64,000 nt of DNA, taken from NCBI RefSeq assembly GCF_041321155.1, contig NZ_JBGGWB010000001.1, positions 1,364,001 through 1,428,000 of the forward strand. Direction: 5' to 3'. The position numbers were made by a program, and so were the translations under genes. Of this stretch, positions 61,423-64,000 are shown in pieces (within the stretch, counting starts at the first letter, position 1; every line of letters starts with the position of its first letter). Below the pieces are notes generated by a model. That model had not been told where the DNA came from, did not search any database, and was given only the letters and a program-made list of their open reading frames with translations. Source of the DNA: Sphingomonas sp. IW22. Lineage in GTDB: Bacteria > Pseudomonadota > Alphaproteobacteria > Sphingomonadales > Sphingomonadaceae.

Positions 61423-63376
61423 CGGCCGCTCCAATCGCCGTTTCGAATGGCACCACCGGCAATGGCGCGTCGTCGAACAGATTGACGACCGGCGCGTCCG
61501 CCCAGGCATAGCGCACCCGGGTAACCGGCCGCCCATCGCCCTTCAGCACCACGCGATCACCCTCCACCCGGCCGTCGGCAAAGCGACAGCCGCCCGTATC
61601 GCACAGCTCGAACCCGATCGGCCCGGTCGCGCTCCACGCATACAACGTGCCGGTCACGTCATTGAAACGCAGCACCACGTCGCCGCCCTGCATCGCCGCA
61701 GACGCGATCATCGGGCCAGAGGCGGGCTTTTCGGCGCCATAGGCCAGCGCCGATGCTGCGCGCACCAGACGTTCGGCCAGCGTGTTCTTGTTGGCGGGGT
61801 GAATGTCGGTGCGCTCACCGATGTCGACCGTCGTGACGATTGCGGCATGACCGTCAGCCAGCGCGGCGCGGCGCTGCTCTTCGCGCACGACGGCCCAGCC
61901 GCTGTCGACTGGCGCGATGGGCGGCGGGCCGAAATTCGCCAGGCCGACGATCAGGAACGGCAGGTCCGCGATCCCGAACTGACGCCGCCATCCCGCCATC
62001 AGCGCCGCCATCCGCGTGTCATAACCGGGTTTGCCCGCGTCCGATTCACCCTGATACCAGGCGACGCCCTTCAGCCCGATCGGGCCCAGCGGGGCGATCA
62101 TGCCGTTATACAGTGTCGACAGCCCACCATGGCTTTCCCACGGCACCCGCGGTACGTTGACGCCCCCCGGCTGGGTTACGATGCTGTATCGCCAGCCATC
62201 GCCGAGCGCGATCGGCGAGCCGCCCGATGGAACAAGCTGTATCGCAGATGCCGGTCCGAACATCCCGCCGGGACCATAGCCGTCGGTGACCGCCGCAACG
62301 ACCTGGTTTTCGCCCTTTTTCAGAACCTTGGCAGGGACGGTGTAACGCCGGACATTGCCCCAGCCAAAGCTGGATCCGACCGCGACACCATTCACCCACA
62401 CGGTATCCAGCTCGTCGATGCCGCCCAGTTCCAGCACGGCATCGCCCGTCACAGCGTCAAGGGTGAAGGCATTGCGGAACCAGATGGTGGCGTTCAGATC
62501 GGCGGTTTCCGGAACACCCCATTCCTCCCACGGGCCAAAGCCGGGCACCGGCTTCCAGTGACGCCGGTCGGGGGCGTGCCACGGCTCCTGCCCCTGTGCG
62601 TCGCCCGACAGCTTGCGCCACCACGCGCCCCATCGTTCGGCAAAGCGCGCCACACCGGCAGAGCGATCGCGTTGATACAGGTCGAGCAGCGCAACATCGT
62701 CGGCCATGCCGGGCAGTTTCGCGGCATCCACGCCCGCAATCCATGGACGGATCGCGGTGCCGCCCCAGCTTGAATCGATGGCGCCCATCGGCACCTTCTG
62801 GTCAGCCTTCAACTGCTTGACCATCAGATAGCAGGCGGCAGAGAATTGCCCGACCGTGTCGGGCCCGGCAGCCGCCCATTGCGGGCGCTGGTCCAGCGGC
62901 GTTTCAGGTGAAAAGGCGACACGCTGCTCCATGCTGAGCAACCGGATTTGCGGATCGGCAGAGCCGCGCACGATACCCGTTCCGTTCAGCGTCGAGCGGG
63001 TTTCATATTCCATGTTCGACTGGCCCGAACACAGCCAGACATCACCGATCAGCAAGTCATCAAGACTTGCCGCCGCCCCGTCAGCACCCGTGACCGTCAG
63101 ACGATACGGGCCGCCCGCCGACATCGCCGGCAGCGTCGCGCGCCACCGTCCATCCCGGCCCGCCTTTGCCCGAACGTTGCGATCACCAAGGACGATGGTC
63201 AGCGCCTCACCCGGATCGGCACGGCCGGTGACGATGATCGGGCGGTCGCGCTGGATCACGGCGTGCGCGCTCATCGGCGTTTCGATCACCGGCTGCGCGG
63301 CGGCGGCACCCGCCATCATCACCGCGACAATCGCCATCCCTGTCGCCCGGCTCAGTCTGCGCGCAATCCGCCCCAT
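61412..63376 (-). CDS. Exported SASA-type carbohydrate esterase (sialate O-acetylesterase-like)
   Basis: 654 residues with a signal peptide ending MMAGAAAAQ. The nucleophile is Ser120 in VWLCSGQSNMEYE, followed by an inserted beta-sandwich near residues 300-420 (a GH2-like lectin fold: LELGGIDELDTVWVNGVAVG) and VAWYQGESDAGKPGYDTRM, which holds the second conserved site. Proteins of this type remove acetyl groups from sugars, often on xylan or xyloglucan side chains rather than sialic acid. It heads the operon esterase-GFOR-GH9. Confidence 0.88.
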   Translation of the reverse strand: MGRIARRLSRATGMAIVAVMMAGAAAAQPVIETPMSAHAVIQRDRPIIVTGRADPGEALTIVLGDRNVRAKAGRDGRWRATLPAMSAGGPYRLTVTGADGAAASLDDLLIGDVWLCSGQSNMEYETRSTLNGTGIVRGSADPQIRLLSMEQRVAFSPETPLDQRPQWAAAGPDTVGQFSAACYLMVKQLKADQKVPMGAIDSSWGGTAIRPWIAGVDAAKLPGMADDVALLDLYQRDRSAGVARFAERWGAWWRKLSGDAQGQEPWHAPDRRHWKPVPGFGPWEEWGVPETADLNATIWFRNAFTLDAVTGDAVLELGGIDELDTVWVNGVAVGSSFGWGNVRRYTVPAKVLKKGENQVVAAVTDGYGPGGMFGPASAIQLVPSGGSPIALGDGWRYSIVTQPGGVNVPRVPWESHGGLSTLYNGMIAPLGPIGLKGVAWYQGESDAGKPGYDTRMAALMAGWRRQFGIADLPFLIVGLANFGPPPIAPVDSGWAVVREEQRRAALADGHAAIVTTVDIGERTDIHPANKNTLAERLVRAASALAYGAEKPASGPMIASAAMQGGDVVLRFNDVTGTLYAWSATGPIGFELCDTGGCRFADGRVEGDRVVLKGDGRPVTRVRYAWADAPVVNLFDDAPLPVVPFETAIGAADVR

Positions 63377-63403
63377 GCCAACCTCTCAACCATTGCTGTT
63401 TTT

Positions 63404-63417
63404 TGATACCGCTATCA
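63404..63417. promoter_or_regulatory. Second LacI-type palindrome TGATACCGCTATCA
   Basis: TGATA and TATCA arms are perfectly symmetric around CCGC, a form common for LacI-family operators. It lies 28 bases upstream of the esterase start, and differs from the palindrome at 52703, so a different regulator probably reads it. It lies 65 bases before the stop of the halogenase-type gene, which transcribes toward it, so it could mark an internal promoter. Confidence 0.75.
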
Positions 63418-63481
63418 TGCGCAGATAGCCGCAACAAGCGCGGCCGGTGGACAGGGGCCGCTCACCGGTTCGGAATAAGCA

Positions 63482-64000
63482 TCATACCGCGCGCAGGCCT
63501 TGCGTACGGATGCGGTCGATCAGGTCGCGATGGCGTGGCAATCCGCCCAGCAGCTTTTCGGTTTGCGTCCGGTTTTCCCGCAAGGCGCGTTGCGCGGCAC
63601 GCATGTCCGCCTCCAGCGCGGTAGGCTCCACCTCGGTCCTGAATCCCATGCCGTACAGGACATATTGATAGCTGGCCGCCGGGAACACCTCTTCCACCCG
63701 GTCAAACTCGTCATGATACCAGGGCGACTGCCAGCGCCACAGGTCCAGCAGGTCGCGCAGCCGGTCGGGCACGCTGTCCATGCGCTGATTGTCGCGCCAG
63801 AACTCGGTATCCTCGCGCTTGGTCAATACATAATGCAGCTTGAGAAAGTCGACGATCCGGCCCCAGCGATAATGGGTGGTTTCGTTGAAACGGCGGGCGA
63901 TGACATCCATCACCTCACGCCGCTGCGGCATCTGTTCGGCGATCAGCTTGGCCGACAATTCGATCAGAACGATCGCCGACGCTTCCAGCGGTTCGAGGAA
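63482..64000 (-). CDS. Tryptophan-halogenase-family flavoprotein, C-terminal part
   Basis: The frame enters at the right edge and stops at 63482, giving 173 codons without a start in the window. The visible C-terminal part runs FLEPLEASAIVLIEL, then FNETTHYRWGRIVDFLKLHY, LTKREDTEFWRDNQ and WHDEF-like YHDEFDRVEEVF. FLEPLEA(S/T) and the helical tail are hallmarks of PF04820. Members halogenate tryptophan, but many relatives in TonB-receptor sugar loci have no known halogenation role. The flavin site and the active lysine are outside the window. Confidence 0.9.
   Translation of the reverse strand, partial: FLEPLEASAIVLIELSAKLIAEQMPQRREVMDVIARRFNETTHYRWGRIVDFLKLHYVLTKREDTEFWRDNQRMDSVPDRLRDLLDLWRWQSPWYHDEFDRVEEVFPAASYQYVLYGMGFRTEVEPTALEADMRAAQRALRENRTQTEKLLGGLPRHRDLIDRIRTQGLRAV

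Noticed and set aside
1..64000. CRISPR arrays, rRNA genes, intact insertion sequences or a replication origin
   Set aside because: No spaced direct-repeat arrays, rRNA signatures, complete transposase genes or DnaA-box clusters were found. dnaN alone does not indicate an origin because dnaA is absent.

Overview
The window is high-GC alphaproteobacterial DNA that most resembles Sphingomonas and its relatives (Sphingomonadaceae). The support is indirect but consistent: a split, permuted tmRNA gene, GAAC/GTTC direct-repeat LexA box, an imuA-imuB-dnaE2 mutasome, a COQ9 gene, a CrtZ carotenoid hydroxylase, a heme-gene-linked Mic60-like protein, and a TonB-receptor-centred sugar locus. No searches were run; all family calls are by reading the translated sequence.

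Layout. 1-2229: the end of a cyclophilin gene, tRNA-Ser(GGA), then about 0.9 kb of decayed mobile DNA (a DUF2924 pseudogene and an IS6-type transposase tail), then a small exported SnoaL/NTF2-like protein. 2679-8995: a large exported protein of unknown function, a TrmJ-type tRNA methyltransferase carrying an apparent degenerate GIY-YIG N-terminus, purU, and a secreted S9 peptidase. 9039-20856: twelve genes on the minus strand, with gaps of 62 bases or less, that encode a branched-chain keto-acid dehydrogenase (E1 alpha, E1 beta, E2) and the whole lower valine pathway (acyl-CoA dehydrogenase, enoyl-CoA hydratase, HIBYL-CoA hydrolase, HIBA dehydrogenase, MMSA dehydrogenase). Embedded in it are xerC-like, fdhD, mobA and a lipoprotein gene. 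21007-27065: the LexA-controlled imuA-imuB-dnaE2 operon for mutagenic translesion synthesis.

27075-46570 is mostly housekeeping: an SLC13 transporter, a short RadC-like protein, thyA, a succinate-dehydrogenase assembly factor, gpsA-tsaD, hemC-hemD-Mic60-like, an outer-membrane barrel protein, dnaN, a Trm112/LON/thioredoxin-TPR group, tRNA-Gly(GCC), crtZ, prs, gltX, coq9, a DMT exporter, an Old Yellow Enzyme and an Rrf2 regulator. 46687-47000 encodes the two-piece tmRNA (tag ANDNEALAIAA).

47050-64000 is a polysaccharide-utilization region. One arm has a LacI regulator, a large TonB receptor with a carboxypeptidase-like N-terminal domain and a PF10091 (GH144-type) glucanase, divergent from a GH3 beta-glucosidase; a perfect palindrome lies between them. 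The other arm has a GQSNME-type esterase, a Tat-exported glucose-fructose oxidoreductase-like enzyme, a GH9-type glycanase, sdaA and a GPH-family sugar symporter, with a second, different LacI-type palindrome at its head. The window ends inside a tryptophan-halogenase-family gene. The likely logic is uptake of a beta-glucan-type oligosaccharide through the receptor, periplasmic trimming, deacylation and oxidation, then import of sugars; the actual substrate is not proven by the sequence. No CRISPR array, intact insertion sequence or intact prophage was seen.
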